Positions 1-9,002 of a stretch of DNA of 64,000 nt are shown piece by piece. Numbering within the stretch: position 1 is the stretch's first letter; every line of letters starts with the position of its first letter. The notes under the pieces are model-generated. The model was not told the DNA's origin and did no database searches. It worked only from the letters and a program-made list of their open reading frames with translations. The DNA lies in assembly GCF_034064985.1 (NCBI RefSeq), contig NZ_CP139249.1, forward strand, positions 1,116,001 to 1,180,000, given 5' to 3'. The translations under genes were made by a program, and so were the position numbers. The DNA is from Acinetobacter pittii (GTDB lineage: Bacteria; Pseudomonadota; Gammaproteobacteria; Pseudomonadales; Moraxellaceae).

Positions 1-1314
1 ACTGCTGCTGCGATTTTTGTAGGTTACCTACTTGTTAAAATTGGTGTGGTTAACCAGCAAATGGCTAAAGAAACATGGATTGCACCAATTCTAGATTTCT
101 TTAAACGCTATGGTGTCAAACTTGCATTAGTGTTGTTGCTACTTATTGGTTTCTTTCGTATTTCAGACATTATTGCTGGTGTTATTTCTAATGTGTTCTA
201 CCAAGATCTTAACTTCAGTAAAGAGCAAATTGCAGAAGCAGTTAAAATTTATGGGGTACTATTTAGTTTAGTCGGCGGTTTCTTAGGTGGTCTTTTAGCA
301 CAGCGCATCAACATTATGAAACTGATGTTTGTCGGTGCAGTTTTGGCTAGCTCTACCAATTTAATTTTTATTGGACTAGTAAAATCTGGTCAGCCATTAG
401 ATATGGTAGATGTAAAAGTTGGTGAACACAGCTATCAAGTCAAGCCAGACGAAGTCGGGTTATGGAAATTAGAAGTACCAAGTTCTGCTTTTAGCGGAAC
501 AAAACAAATTGAAGTAAAAGCTGCTTATGCTTCAAATGATGTAGCGCCTGTTACACGTACTCAGCCATTACTTACGGCTGAGTCAGCTAAATTACCTCTA
601 CAAATTTTACCTGTAATGGGTAATGATCAGGTTTCACTTAAAGATGGTGAGGGAAGTGTTGTGGTTCGAGGGCAATACTTTGGACAAACATTAACTCCTA
701 CCCAAAAAATTATTATTAGCCTTGATGGGCAAAATTTTGATGCAAAAATGACTGATCAAAAAGGTGTTTTTAGTGCAGCCATTGATGCGAAAAAATTAGT
801 CACATCGACCAGTAAAGAGCTTAATGTAGCTGTAATAGAGGGTGACCAAAAAATACTTTCTGCATCTCATCCATATGCTGTTAACTCAAATCTAAAAGCA
901 CCAAGTGAACTTGATGTGAATATTGATCCAGTATCGTATATTGATCCGCTTTCTGGTCAACCAGTGGAAGTCAGCGGTAAGGTCATTAAACCATATAGTT
1001 CTTTATGGCTTTATTTTGCCATTATTGTCGATAATTTAGCTTCTGGTTTGGCTGGTGCGGCATTTATTGCATTTCTTTCAAGTTTAACGAGTGTCTCATT
1101 TACAGCTGTTCAATATGCAATCTTTAGTTCACTCATGACACTTACTCCAAAACTTTTGGGTGGATATTCAGGTACCATAGTCAGTAATATTGGATACCCA
1201 AAGTTCTTTTTGATGACAACTCTTATTGGTATTCCAATCTTGATCTTAGTGGTTTGGGTTGGAAAATTGCTAAGAGATCATCAAACACATGAATCAGAAA
1301 AGGCAGGTGAATAA
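1..1314 (+). CDS. ampG: AmpG family muropeptide MFS permease, 3' part
   Basis: The frame is open to the left edge, so the true start lies outside the window. The product is a major-facilitator permease of the AmpG type, which in Gram-negatives imports anhydro-muropeptides from the periplasm for cell-wall recycling and thereby feeds AmpC-type beta-lactamase regulation. Visible are hydrophobic helices, an interhelical loop of roughly 190 residues (about 400-1000), and a C-terminal set of helices. The loop is rich in beta-strand and charged patterns and reads like one or two Ig-like modules. Classical enterobacterial AmpG lacks such a loop. The stop is two bases from gloA. The AmpG call rests on fold and lineage expectation; another MFS carrier with a periplasmic insert is the alternative. 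Confidence 0.7.
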   Translation, partial: TAAAIFVGYLLVKIGVVNQQMAKETWIAPILDFFKRYGVKLALVLLLLIGFFRISDIIAGVISNVFYQDLNFSKEQIAEAVKIYGVLFSLVGGFLGGLLAQRINIMKLMFVGAVLASSTNLIFIGLVKSGQPLDMVDVKVGEHSYQVKPDEVGLWKLEVPSSAFSGTKQIEVKAAYASNDVAPVTRTQPLLTAESAKLPLQILPVMGNDQVSLKDGEGSVVVRGQYFGQTLTPTQKIIISLDGQNFDAKMTDQKGVFSAAIDAKKLVTSTSKELNVAVIEGDQKILSASHPYAVNSNLKAPSELDVNIDPVSYIDPLSGQPVEVSGKVIKPYSSLWLYFAIIVDNLASGLAGAAFIAFLSSLTSVSFTAVQYAIFSSLMTLTPKLLGGYSGTIVSNIGYPKFFLMTTLIGIPILILVVWVGKLLRDHQTHESEKAGE

Positions 1315-1316
1315 AC

Positions 1317-1718
1317 ATGCGAATGCTTCATACAATGTTGCGAGTAGGCAATTTAGAACAATCTTTAAAGTTCTATACCGAAGTATTAGGGATGAAGTTA
1401 CTTCGTAAGCGTGATTATGAAGAAGGGCGCTTTACACTAGCATTTGTTGGTTACGGCGATGAAGAAACCAATACCGTGCTTGAGCTTACCCATAACTGGG
1501 ATACATCAAGTTATGATTTAGGCAATGCCTATGGTCACATTGCTATTGGTGTTGACGATGCTTACAAAGCGTGTGAAGAAATTAAAGCACGTGGTGGCAA
1601 AGTTGTGCGTGAAGCGGGGCCAATGAAAGGTGGTGTTACCGTGATTGCATTTGTTGAAGATCCAGACGGCTATAAAGTCGAATTGATTCAACAAGATGCT
1701 AATGCGACAAATAACTAA
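1317..1718 (+). CDS. gloA: Glyoxalase I (lactoylglutathione lyase)
   Basis: Converts the hemithioacetal of methylglyoxal and glutathione to S-lactoylglutathione in the cytosol. The 133-residue protein has the family's usual length. All four metal ligands known from E. coli GloA fall at the same positions: His5, Glu56, His74 and Glu122. Motifs include a Glu-Leu-Thr-His stretch after residue 55 and Asp-Pro-Asp-Gly-Tyr at 115-119. It starts two bases after the ampG stop, so translational coupling or co-transcription is likely. Nickel/cobalt-type rather than zinc-type enzyme is suggested by the short form lacking the N-terminal extension; that is an inference. Confidence 0.95.
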   Translation: MRMLHTMLRVGNLEQSLKFYTEVLGMKLLRKRDYEEGRFTLAFVGYGDEETNTVLELTHNWDTSSYDLGNAYGHIAIGVDDAYKACEEIKARGGKVVREAGPMKGGVTVIAFVEDPDGYKVELIQQDANATNN

Positions 1719-1775
1719 AAATTGACTGTGATGCTTTAAGATTTAGTTCTTAAAAGTCTAGCTTTATTTTTTTAG

Positions 1776-1827
1776 CCCAGTATGATGAAGGCTTGACCAA
1801 ATGGTCAATTTATCAACTGGGTTTTTT
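1776..1827 (+). terminator. Probable terminator after gloA
   Basis: CCCAGT at 1776-1781 pairs with ACTGGG at 1816-1821, enclosing an inner hairpin of TTGACCA (1793-1799) and TGGTCAA (1802-1808). A run of six T follows at 1822-1827. The long two-part stem is less compact than usual, but its position after gloA fits. Confidence 0.55.
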
Positions 1828-1851
1828 ATTTATCTAAAATAATCATAGGAT

Positions 1852-2823
1852 ATGGCTATGCTGAAGTTATTGGCGCTTGATCGATTTACAATTTTATTGG
1901 TTGGAATGGTATTACTTGCAACATTCTTCCCAGTCAGTGGTCAAGCAGCGCAATATTTCAATACACTGACCACAGTCGCAATTGCAATTTTATTCTTTTT
2001 GCATGGTGCGAAACTATCACGTGAGGCTGTAATTGAAGGTATTTTGCATTGGAAAATGCATTTACTGGTCTTCGCATTTACTTTCTTTATTTTTCCAGTA
2101 ATTGGTTTATTGGCTAAGCCAATTCTGTTACCTCTATTAGGTCAACAGCTGTACTGGGGTTTTTTGTTTATGTGCTTTTTACCCTCTACAGTTCAATCTT
2201 CTATTGCATTTACATCAGTGGCAAAAGGGAATGTGGCTGGAGCAGTGTGTAGTGCATCTTTTTCGAACTTGATTGGTATGTTTATTACACCAGTATTGGT
2301 GAGCTTTTTTATTTTAGGCCAAAGCCAACATGGGTTCGATCCAACGGCTTCAATTATACAAATTACATTATTACTGTTAGTACCATTTATTTTAGGTCAA
2401 TTATTACGTCCGTATATTTTCCCTTATATGGCAAAAGTTCCAAGTATTGTTAAAGCATTCGATCAAGGCTCGATTTTGATGGTGGTGTATGGCGCATTTA
2501 GTGGAGCAGTAGTTGCAGGGCTTTGGCATCAAGTAAGTTGGAAAACTTTACTCATTCTCACAATTGCATGTTCAGTGCTTTTAACGGTCATTATGCTGTT
2601 AGCACTTTACCTACCGCGTGCTTTAGGTTTTAACCGAGCAGATCAAGTCACGGTTTTCTTTTGTAGCTCTAAAAAGACCTTGGCAAGTGGTGTTCCGATG
2701 GCGCAAATTCTATTTATTGGCCAGCCTTTAGGTATGATTGTGTTACCTATTATGATCTTTCATCAAATCCAATTAATGGTGTGTGGGGTGATAGCAAATT
2801 ACTGGGCTAAATCGAAAGATTAA
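1852..2823 (+). CDS. Bile acid:sodium symporter family transporter (YfeH-like)
   Basis: A 323-residue polytopic membrane protein with about nine or ten hydrophobic helices. It resembles the bacterial YfeH-type branch of the bile acid/sodium symporter (SBF) family, including the conserved polar stretch near residues 107-122 (Pro-Ser-Thr-Val-Gln-Ser-Ser) and the late Ser-Ser-Lys-Lys-Thr motif near residue 273. The substrate is unknown; organic anions are transported by family members. ATG codons occur at 1852 and 1858, and either could start translation. It stands alone between the gloA terminator and the rpmE promoter. Confidence 0.8.
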   Translation: MAMLKLLALDRFTILLVGMVLLATFFPVSGQAAQYFNTLTTVAIAILFFLHGAKLSREAVIEGILHWKMHLLVFAFTFFIFPVIGLLAKPILLPLLGQQLYWGFLFMCFLPSTVQSSIAFTSVAKGNVAGAVCSASFSNLIGMFITPVLVSFFILGQSQHGFDPTASIIQITLLLLVPFILGQLLRPYIFPYMAKVPSIVKAFDQGSILMVVYGAFSGAVVAGLWHQVSWKTLLILTIACSVLLTVIMLLALYLPRALGFNRADQVTVFFCSSKKTLASGVPMAQILFIGQPLGMIVLPIMIFHQIQLMVCGVIANYWAKSKD

Positions 2824-2847
2824 TTCGCAAAAGAAAATTATTTGACG

Positions 2848-2853
2848 TATAAT
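2848..2853 (+). promoter_or_regulatory. Candidate -10 box for rpmE
   Basis: A perfect TATAAT lies just before the structured rpmE leader, placing the transcription start near 2860. The matching -35 region (about 2824-2830) is weak. This is an inference from the sequence only. Confidence 0.5.
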
Positions 2854-2855
2854 GT

Positions 2856-2999
2856 TGCCCACTTGTTGTGCTTAGCTCTAACCCTAGAGGTTTCGGTGGG
2901 CCAAAAGAATGGTCTGTTGTGGTGTTGATCTGCTCATTTTGAGCCTGTCCTCAACTGAAGTTGAGAGTGATCAATTGCGATGACAGCTTAAGCCTTTCT
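2856..2999 (+). promoter_or_regulatory. Structured 5' leader of rpmE, probable L31 autoregulatory leader
   Basis: Three stems are visible. GCCCAC (2856-2861) pairs with GTGGGC (2896-2901) around an inner CTCTA/TAGAG stem. GCTCA (2932-2936) pairs with TGAGC (2940-2944). CTCAAC (2950-2955) pairs with GTTGAG (2960-2965) with a four-base loop. Ribosomal-protein leaders upstream of rpmE are an established class in Gammaproteobacteria. I infer that this is the local example; the assignment is by position and structure, not by alignment. Confidence 0.55.
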
Positions 3000-3020
3000 T
3001 CCAATTAGGAGTAATCGACG

Positions 3021-3245
3021 ATGCGCGCCGATATTCACCCAAAATATGAAAAATTAGTTGCAACTTGTTCTTGCGGTAACGTAATCGAAACTCGTTCTGC
3101 TTTAGGTAAAGAAACTATCTACCTTGACGTATGTTCAGCTTGCCACCCATTCTATACTGGTAAGCAAAAGAATGTAGACACTGGTGGTCGTATCGACAAA
3201 TTCAAACAACGTTTTGCTGGTATGTCTCGCTCTATCAAGCGTTAA
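3021..3245 (+). CDS. rpmE: 50S ribosomal protein L31 (zinc-binding type)
   Basis: A 74-residue ribosomal protein. Cys16, Cys18, Cys38 and Cys41 match the zinc-binding C+ form of L31, as opposed to the zinc-independent paralogue induced on zinc starvation. The Shine-Dalgarno AGGAG lies a few bases before the ATG. The gene is monocistronic, with a structured leader in front and a strong terminator behind. Confidence 0.97.
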   Translation: MRADIHPKYEKLVATCSCGNVIETRSALGKETIYLDVCSACHPFYTGKQKNVDTGGRIDKFKQRFAGMSRSIKR

Positions 3246-3261
3246 TACTGCAACACGAAAC

Positions 3262-3290
3262 AAAAAACGGGCTTTATGCCCGTTTTTTGT
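3262..3290. terminator. Bidirectional terminator between rpmE and the EAL gene
   Basis: ACGGGC (3267-3272) pairs with GCCCGT (3278-3283), extended by A and T tracts on both sides, so it can end transcription from rpmE (+) and from the EAL-domain gene (-). Confidence 0.9.
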
Positions 3291-3307
3291 TTTTCAGTAC
3301 AACACCA

Positions 3308-5434
3308 TTATTGGTCTTGTACGTCTGTTAATCGATCAAGTTTTTTCTGAAAATATTGACCTTGCAAGAAACGAGCTTCTACATTCCAAGCATTTGCAAA
3401 TGAGTTCATGTCATTAAGTTCACTCAGTAAAATCCCGACTGGTTTTACAGTTAAATAGTTCAGAACCTTTTCTTGTAAGCGTGCTAGACCATCATCTGAG
3501 TTTAACAGCTCTGTTTTCTTCGATTGCAGTTTTAAATATTGAACATCAAGTTGTTGCAATATTGATTCGCTATACATAGAAGAAGAGAAACCCCGAATCG
3601 AAATTTCTGCGCCGTGTTGACGCAGGCGAGCTATGTGTTGCTGAGCAATTGCAAGATGAGGCTGAATTGCTTGTTCTGAAAATTGTAAAACCAGTGGGCT
3701 TTCAAGCTTACTACCAATAATGGTGAGTAATTTCGAAATGAGTTCAGGGAAAGATTTATCTTTGAGCAAGATATCAATATTCAGGTTAATAATCAGTTTA
3801 GCTTTCGGGTATTGAGTAATAAAGTTATGTAGTTGCTTACATGCCTCAACCAAAATCCAGCGATCTAATTGAATAGAAAGCTCACTGTCTTCTCTTAATT
3901 CAGCCAAGTCATTTATGTCATACCATTGTTCATTACTAATAAAACCGCTAGTCACCTCATAGTTATGGGTTTCTTGATCGTGTTTATCGTAGATCTGCTG
4001 ATATTTTAAATGAATTTCACTTCGAGCTAGTTGTTGCTTTAATTGCTGTAATACGGATGATTGCAGAGGATCATCAACATGTTGAAGGCTTAGATCAAGC
4101 GATATAGGCGAGTTGGCAGGCTCAGGAGCGATAGTCTCGATGGTTGGAGCTAACTCAATTTCTGACTTCGCTTTAGGCAGCTCTTGCAGACTTGTTCGAT
4201 CAAGTAGCTTTGTAAAGCTATCTTCATTTAAAGGTTCGGTTATTGGGGCATAACTCAGCTTAAACTGGATCGAGTAGTTAAGCTCATTAATCTTTAATAA
4301 ATGCTCTTTTTGCAAACTTTGCAGACTAACTAGTTGAGAGTTAAGAACGTTGCTGTTTTCAGCTTGTAAAACTCCAACATATGCACCAAGTTCAATATTA
4401 AAAATCGGCATTTGCGCGTGTTCTTTTAAGAAACTTTGCAGCTGATTAAAATATTGTGCAGGAGTTTGCCAATCTTGTTGAAATACTCGTTCGGGGCACT
4501 GATTTAATTTAAATAAAATTAATGCGTTGGCTTGAGCAGGGTAGGTCGATAGATGTCGATTAATTTGTTGCCAAGCTGTTTGTACCCCATAACTCTTTTC
4601 GGCAAAAACTGTATTTGCTGGTGTTGTTAAATCCAGTTGATAGTCAATGGTTAACTGTACGGCATCTTCTTCCTGACTAGGAATAAACTCTAGTTTTAGC
4701 GCATTATTACCTGAAATTGCCGCATGTTGACTCTGAATTTCAAAACGGGCCTGATCAAATTGGCCTAATGAAATTTTCTTAAATCTTTGTTTAAAAACAT
4801 TTAAATCATTAGGTTGTAAAACATCTAAGATAGGCAGACCAATAATCTCGTCTTCTTGCTTAAAACCAAAAAGGTTGAGGTATTCTGTGTTTGCCTTAAC
4901 ATGCATCCCTTCTTGAAAAAGGGCAACTGCTTTATGGCTGTTATTGACCAATGTTTGTGTATGAGAGTGAATTGTTTCTAACTCATTGGTCAGGCGTTGT
5001 TCGGTTTGTAATAAGTGGCTATATGACAAGGTCCGAAGAAGGGTGATATAAAAATAATCTAATGGTTCTAAGGGAACTACATCATAAATGCCTTTTTGAA
5101 TATAAGCTTGATATTGCTGAGGTTGATAATCTTCAGGTTGTAATAATAAAACAGGTAAATTTGGCTGCTCAGATGCTTGAATGAGGGAGAGAGTTTGTTC
5201 AATTTTTAGGTCATAAGCACGACCAAAAATAATAACATCCCATGGCGTATTTAACTGTTTTTCAAAACTTTTTAAATCATCAAGTAATAATGCCTGAACT
5301 TGATAATCATTCCCCAATAATAAATTTAAAATCTGGTTATAATGTAGCTGGTTGTCATCAATAATGAGTAAACGTGTTTCAGTACGTTTTAACTTTTTAG
5401 ATAATAAAGAGTTTCTCACTTTAGTGCTTCCCAT
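3308..5434 (-). CDS. FimX-like REC-PAS-EAL protein with degenerate EAL domain
   Basis: A 708-residue cytoplasmic protein. A receiver-like domain comes first (about residues 18-140, beginning with Leu-Leu-Ile-Ile-Asp-Asp). A PAS-like region follows (about 155-265), then a poorly conserved middle, then an EAL domain (about 465-700). The EAL signature reads Glu-Val-Thr, the Asp-Asp-Phe-Gly metal motif has become Arg-Gly-Phe-Ser, and the late Glu-Gly-Val-Glu motif is lost. Cyclic-di-GMP hydrolysis is therefore unlikely. FimX of Pseudomonas has the same plan (REC-PAS-GGDEF-EAL, about 690 residues) and acts as a c-di-GMP receptor for type IV pilus assembly. The start overlaps the upstream PilZ-like gene by 19 bases, so the two are translationally coupled. 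A twitching-motility role is inference. Confidence 0.75.
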   Translation of the reverse strand: MGSTKVRNSLLSKKLKRTETRLLIIDDNQLHYNQILNLLLGNDYQVQALLLDDLKSFEKQLNTPWDVIIFGRAYDLKIEQTLSLIQASEQPNLPVLLLQPEDYQPQQYQAYIQKGIYDVVPLEPLDYFYITLLRTLSYSHLLQTEQRLTNELETIHSHTQTLVNNSHKAVALFQEGMHVKANTEYLNLFGFKQEDEIIGLPILDVLQPNDLNVFKQRFKKISLGQFDQARFEIQSQHAAISGNNALKLEFIPSQEEDAVQLTIDYQLDLTTPANTVFAEKSYGVQTAWQQINRHLSTYPAQANALILFKLNQCPERVFQQDWQTPAQYFNQLQSFLKEHAQMPIFNIELGAYVGVLQAENSNVLNSQLVSLQSLQKEHLLKINELNYSIQFKLSYAPITEPLNEDSFTKLLDRTSLQELPKAKSEIELAPTIETIAPEPANSPISLDLSLQHVDDPLQSSVLQQLKQQLARSEIHLKYQQIYDKHDQETHNYEVTSGFISNEQWYDINDLAELREDSELSIQLDRWILVEACKQLHNFITQYPKAKLIINLNIDILLKDKSFPELISKLLTIIGSKLESPLVLQFSEQAIQPHLAIAQQHIARLRQHGAEISIRGFSSSMYSESILQQLDVQYLKLQSKKTELLNSDDGLARLQEKVLNYLTVKPVGILLSELNDMNSFANAWNVEARFLQGQYFQKKLDRLTDVQDQ

Positions 5435-7164
5435 AAATCTTGAGTGCTAGAGTTATTACCCTTTTTCATCATGAACTGATCAAGCAGACCTTGTTGCTGC
5501 TCATTCAAAAGCTCGAAATGAAATTGAATAAAACTTTGCGTAATGAGTTGTGCTTTGAGTAGATACACTTTGATTTCTTCTGTCCCCAATCGTAAATGAA
5601 TTGTTTGTTGCTCTCTAAAAATTTGAGAGCCCGGTAAAATAAGCGTATTTTGTATTTCTTCTAGATTTTGTGTTTGTAGTAATAGTGCGGGATGATAATT
5701 GCGAGTATGACGCTCAGCTTGAATATGCACTGAACAAGGGAACATGGCTTGCGACAAAATCTCTAAACCTAACTCTAGGGATTTTTCGGTCGATTGTTTA
5801 ATCCAGCGAATTACACCGCCACGCCATTGTCCATGCAAAGTTTCTTTAACTAAAATGTATTCACCAGTTCTTAAGTTCTTTGGTGCTTCGCCAGACCATT
5901 TAATACGATATCCATTAACACTAATATCGAGAACGGTAGTTTGATAAATGGTTTTGCTTTCACGACTCAAGCGTTGATAAGAACTGGTTTGTTGTTCTTT
6001 TTTCTCTAAGTTGGATAAAACTTTAGATTCGCTTTGTAAATTATAGTTATGGTTAAGCTGTAGCGTTTCTTCAAAGTTTTTTGCTTTTGATAGATAGAAA
6101 TGTGCAGTGCTTAAACCAAAACAAATTTGGAGCTCTGCATTGTACTCATAACGTTCATGGCGACGTTGAGCCGTGGTTCCTAAAATCGTTTGAACATGAA
6201 ACTTTAAAGCAGGGCTTAAATAAAACTTTTCATTTTTAGAAATATATTGAGCATTTTTATGCATGGTTGCAGTGACATGCTCAAGTAAAGCTTGCGTACC
6301 TATAAAGATGCTTGGGTTAAAGTTAGAGCTACGCTTGGTATTATAAACAGGTGGATGATCTTTATTTGGGTCGACCACATATTTCGTCAATGCGGTATCT
6401 TTTGGCAAAATATGAATCATTCTTGCCCAGTCAAAACTACATTGAAATAATGCCTGAATCTCTGACTGACGAATCTGGTTGGTATTTAAAATATCGAGCA
6501 AAATCAGTTGAGCATAGGCCTGAGTGATATTTGCTAACGGGTGGTGGATACCCTGAATATGATTGATATTTGTCAGATGGTATTTGTGTTGAACAGCGGT
6601 TTCATAGAGCTGATGTGCAATTAACCATTGTCCTTTAAGAGGCTCGCTATAAAGCATGTGCTGCTGATAAAGGAGACTCGTTAACTGCTTTAAAGCATGA
6701 AAAGTCGATAGAGTACGCGCCGTTTGCAAATTCTTTTTTTGCTTGTAGGCAAAGATTGAAAACTTTTGATGCTGTAGCTGCTCATGACTATTTTGTGCAA
6801 TATTTAAATAAATACTGGCGAAATAGCAGCGGAGCAACATCGCTAATTCAATAATGTGCTCATTACGATCTGTACTAATCACACCTTGGTTAAAGAAGTT
6901 TTTCTCTAGGCTGGCGAGTACATTGTTAATGGTCGGATGAAGCGTTTGTATGAGATCGAAACGTAAGGTTTCACTACATTTTAATTCATTAAGTTCTAAA
7001 ATGGCTGTGAATAATGCTTTTGACGTATCGCCGAGTTGCATAATAGAAAGGGTAGTGACCCATTCATTAAGATCTTTAATATTGGCTTCACAAAAGCTTA
7101 ACCGTTCACGAGTGAGTTCGGTTTGATTGTGAAAAATGTCCGACAGCGCATTATTCATCATCAC
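5416..7164 (-). CDS. PilZ-like c-di-GMP-binding protein, 582 residues
   Basis: The first 320 or so residues are alpha-helical in character and resemble no family I can name. The C-terminal part carries two elements of a PilZ domain. An Arg-Arg-His-Glu-Arg stretch near residue 330 fits the RxxxR motif. Asp-Ile-Ser-Val-Asn-Gly near residue 412 fits the [D/N]xSxxG motif. About 75 intervening residues form an unusual insertion. PilZ domains bind cyclic di-GMP through these motifs. The gene lies between epmB, 12 bases upstream in the same direction, and the FimX-like gene, which it overlaps. A second c-di-GMP receptor working with the EAL protein is the natural inference. Confidence 0.6.
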   Translation of the reverse strand: MMMNNALSDIFHNQTELTRERLSFCEANIKDLNEWVTTLSIMQLGDTSKALFTAILELNELKCSETLRFDLIQTLHPTINNVLASLEKNFFNQGVISTDRNEHIIELAMLLRCYFASIYLNIAQNSHEQLQHQKFSIFAYKQKKNLQTARTLSTFHALKQLTSLLYQQHMLYSEPLKGQWLIAHQLYETAVQHKYHLTNINHIQGIHHPLANITQAYAQLILLDILNTNQIRQSEIQALFQCSFDWARMIHILPKDTALTKYVVDPNKDHPPVYNTKRSSNFNPSIFIGTQALLEHVTATMHKNAQYISKNEKFYLSPALKFHVQTILGTTAQRRHERYEYNAELQICFGLSTAHFYLSKAKNFEETLQLNHNYNLQSESKVLSNLEKKEQQTSSYQRLSRESKTIYQTTVLDISVNGYRIKWSGEAPKNLRTGEYILVKETLHGQWRGGVIRWIKQSTEKSLELGLEILSQAMFPCSVHIQAERHTRNYHPALLLQTQNLEEIQNTLILPGSQIFREQQTIHLRLGTEEIKVYLLKAQLITQSFIQFHFELLNEQQQGLLDQFMMKKGNNSSTQDLWEALK

Positions 7165-7176
7165 TTATTATATAAC

Positions 7177-8193
7177 TCAAAAAGTTGTAGCCCCAAAAAG
7201 CGGTGTTTTATTCTTTTCGCCCGCAATTTCCCTGACGAGTTTAGGAACCAAATACCCCGGTAGGTTCGCTAACACGTCACGATAGATATCATCTATCTCG
7301 GATGATTCTAAATCAAAATGTTGTGCACCTTTTACTTTATCTAAAACATGTAAGTAATAAGGCATAACGCGAGCTTCAAATAAACGATAACTTAAATCAA
7401 TTAACGTCTGTGCAGAGTCATTGACACCCTTAAGCAATACTGCCTGATTTAGTACAGTAATGTGATGGTCAGATAACTGCAACAATTTTGAACAAGTAAA
7501 GTCATCGAGTTCAGAAGCATGGTTTGAGTGTACCACCAGAACTATACGCAGCCTACTGTTTTTTAATAAAGAAATTAGCTGTTCGTCGATCCGGTTAGGA
7601 ATGACAATTGGGACTCGTGAGTGAATTCTCAGAATCTGGATTTGTTTGAGAGATGATAGGCGTTCTAACCAAAGTGCTAATTTACGGTTAGAAAGAGTAA
7701 GCGGGTCACCACCACTTAAAATGATCTCGTTAATGTTCGGGTTTGCTTCAATATAGTTTTTAATATTTAGCCAATCTTCATTTTTTGGCAAATTTTCTTG
7801 ATAAGGGAAATGACGACGGAAGCAATAACGGCAATGTACGGCGCAAGCACCAGTCAAAGTCAGTAAAAAACGTGACTTATATTTATGTAATACGCCCGGT
7901 AATTGATTTGCTGCTTCTTCACCTAATGGGTCAGTAACGAACTCAGGATGTTCTTCAAGCTCTAGATGATGAGGTAATACTTGTAGCAAAAGCGGGTCAA
8001 GCGGGTTTTTAGCGTTCATTTTTCCGACGAACGCACGAGGAACACGCAATTTAAACTTTTCAGAAGCCAGAATCGCACCCGATAATAGCTGTTCTGAGGA
8101 TAACTCGAGTAGGCTTAGCAATTCCGAAGGATCAGTAATAAGGTCACTCAGTTGAGATTGCCAGTTTTGCTCTTGGTATAAATAGTTTATCAT
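7177..8193 (-). CDS. epmB: EF-P beta-lysylation protein EpmB (lysine 2,3-aminomutase-like)
   Basis: Radical-SAM enzyme that makes (R)-beta-lysine from lysine for attachment to elongation factor P. The CxxxCxxC cluster motif is visible as Cys-Ala-Val-His-Cys-Arg-Tyr-Cys near residue 117, followed by an SGGDP motif near residue 160. At 338 residues it has EpmB length, shorter than catabolic lysine 2,3-aminomutases. It is divergent from efp with a gap of about 73 bases, which supports EpmB over a metabolic aminomutase. The ligase partner EpmA is not in the window. Confidence 0.93.
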   Translation of the reverse strand: MINYLYQEQNWQSQLSDLITDPSELLSLLELSSEQLLSGAILASEKFKLRVPRAFVGKMNAKNPLDPLLLQVLPHHLELEEHPEFVTDPLGEEAANQLPGVLHKYKSRFLLTLTGACAVHCRYCFRRHFPYQENLPKNEDWLNIKNYIEANPNINEIILSGGDPLTLSNRKLALWLERLSSLKQIQILRIHSRVPIVIPNRIDEQLISLLKNSRLRIVLVVHSNHASELDDFTCSKLLQLSDHHITVLNQAVLLKGVNDSAQTLIDLSYRLFEARVMPYYLHVLDKVKGAQHFDLESSEIDDIYRDVLANLPGYLVPKLVREIAGEKNKTPLFGATTF

Positions 8194-8266
8194 TTGACAC
8201 GATTAAGATAATGCAACAACGCATTATATCGCATAGTTGACTTGTTAAGTTTGGAGTGTGCCTTTC

Positions 8267-8836
8267 ATGGCCTATTATTCTACAAATGATTTCAAAGCAG
8301 GCCTTAAGGTTATGCTTGATGGTAACCCATGTTCAATCATGGAAAACGAATATGTAAAACCAGGTAAAGGTCAAGCGTTCAACCGTGTAAAATTACGTAA
8401 CCTTAAAACCGGTAAAGTATTAGAAAAAACTTTCAAATCAGGTGACTCTTTAGAAGCAGCTGACATCGTTGAAGTTGAAATGGAATACCTATACAACGAT
8501 GGTGAAATGTGGAACTTCATGGATCCTGTATCTTTTGAGCAAATCGCTGCAGACAAAATTGCTATGGGCGATGCTGCTAAATGGTTAAAAGACGATTCAA
8601 ATGAAAAATGTACAATTATGTTGTTCAACGGCGTACCTTTAACAGTAAGCCCACCGAACTTCGTTGTATTGAAAATCGTTGAAACTGATCCGGGCGTACG
8701 TGGTGATACTTCTGGCGGCGGCGGTAAACCAGCTAAGCTTGAAACAGGTGCGGTTGTTCGTGTTCCGTTATTTGTTCAGCAAGAAGAAAGCGTTCGTGTA
8801 GATACTCGTACTGGCGATTATTTAGAGCGTGCATAA
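8267..8836 (+). CDS. efp: Elongation factor P
   Basis: Relieves ribosome stalling at polyproline stretches. An in-frame GTG exists at 8258. I chose ATG 8267 because the protein then begins Met-Ala-Tyr-Tyr as in the family, a GGAG Shine-Dalgarno (8253-8256) is correctly spaced, and the modified lysine falls at position 34 within Pro-Gly-Lys-Gly-Gln. That lysine is the expected EpmA/EpmB beta-lysylation site, in agreement with the neighbouring epmB. Length is 189 residues. Confidence 0.97.
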   Translation: MAYYSTNDFKAGLKVMLDGNPCSIMENEYVKPGKGQAFNRVKLRNLKTGKVLEKTFKSGDSLEAADIVEVEMEYLYNDGEMWNFMDPVSFEQIAADKIAMGDAAKWLKDDSNEKCTIMLFNGVPLTVSPPNFVVLKIVETDPGVRGDTSGGGGKPAKLETGAVVRVPLFVQQEESVRVDTRTGDYLERA

Positions 8837-8860
8837 TAGTTAAAAAATACACTATTATCG

Positions 8861-8888
8861 AAGGGATGATGTAAATCATCCCTTTTTT
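8861..8888 (+). terminator. Terminator after efp
   Basis: A perfect 10-bp stem, AAGGGATGAT (8861-8870) with ATCATCCCTT (8875-8884), loop GTAA, then a T run. Confidence 0.93.
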
Positions 8889-9002
8889 TATGCGAAAGTA
8901 TAAGAGGAAAAAAATTAAAGGAGGAGTACAGTCACAAGGATTTGCTAGAGAACAGTACATAACAATATAAAAATGCTGTAGTTATTTATTGAGAGGTTAA
9001 GA

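Noticed and set aside
3184..3417. 77-codon plus-strand frame starting in rpmE
   Set aside because: Runs through the rpmE terminator into the converging gene; no independent ribosome-binding site.
8258..8266. GTG start for efp three codons upstream
   Set aside because: It would move the modified lysine from position 34 and lies on the Shine-Dalgarno sequence of the ATG.
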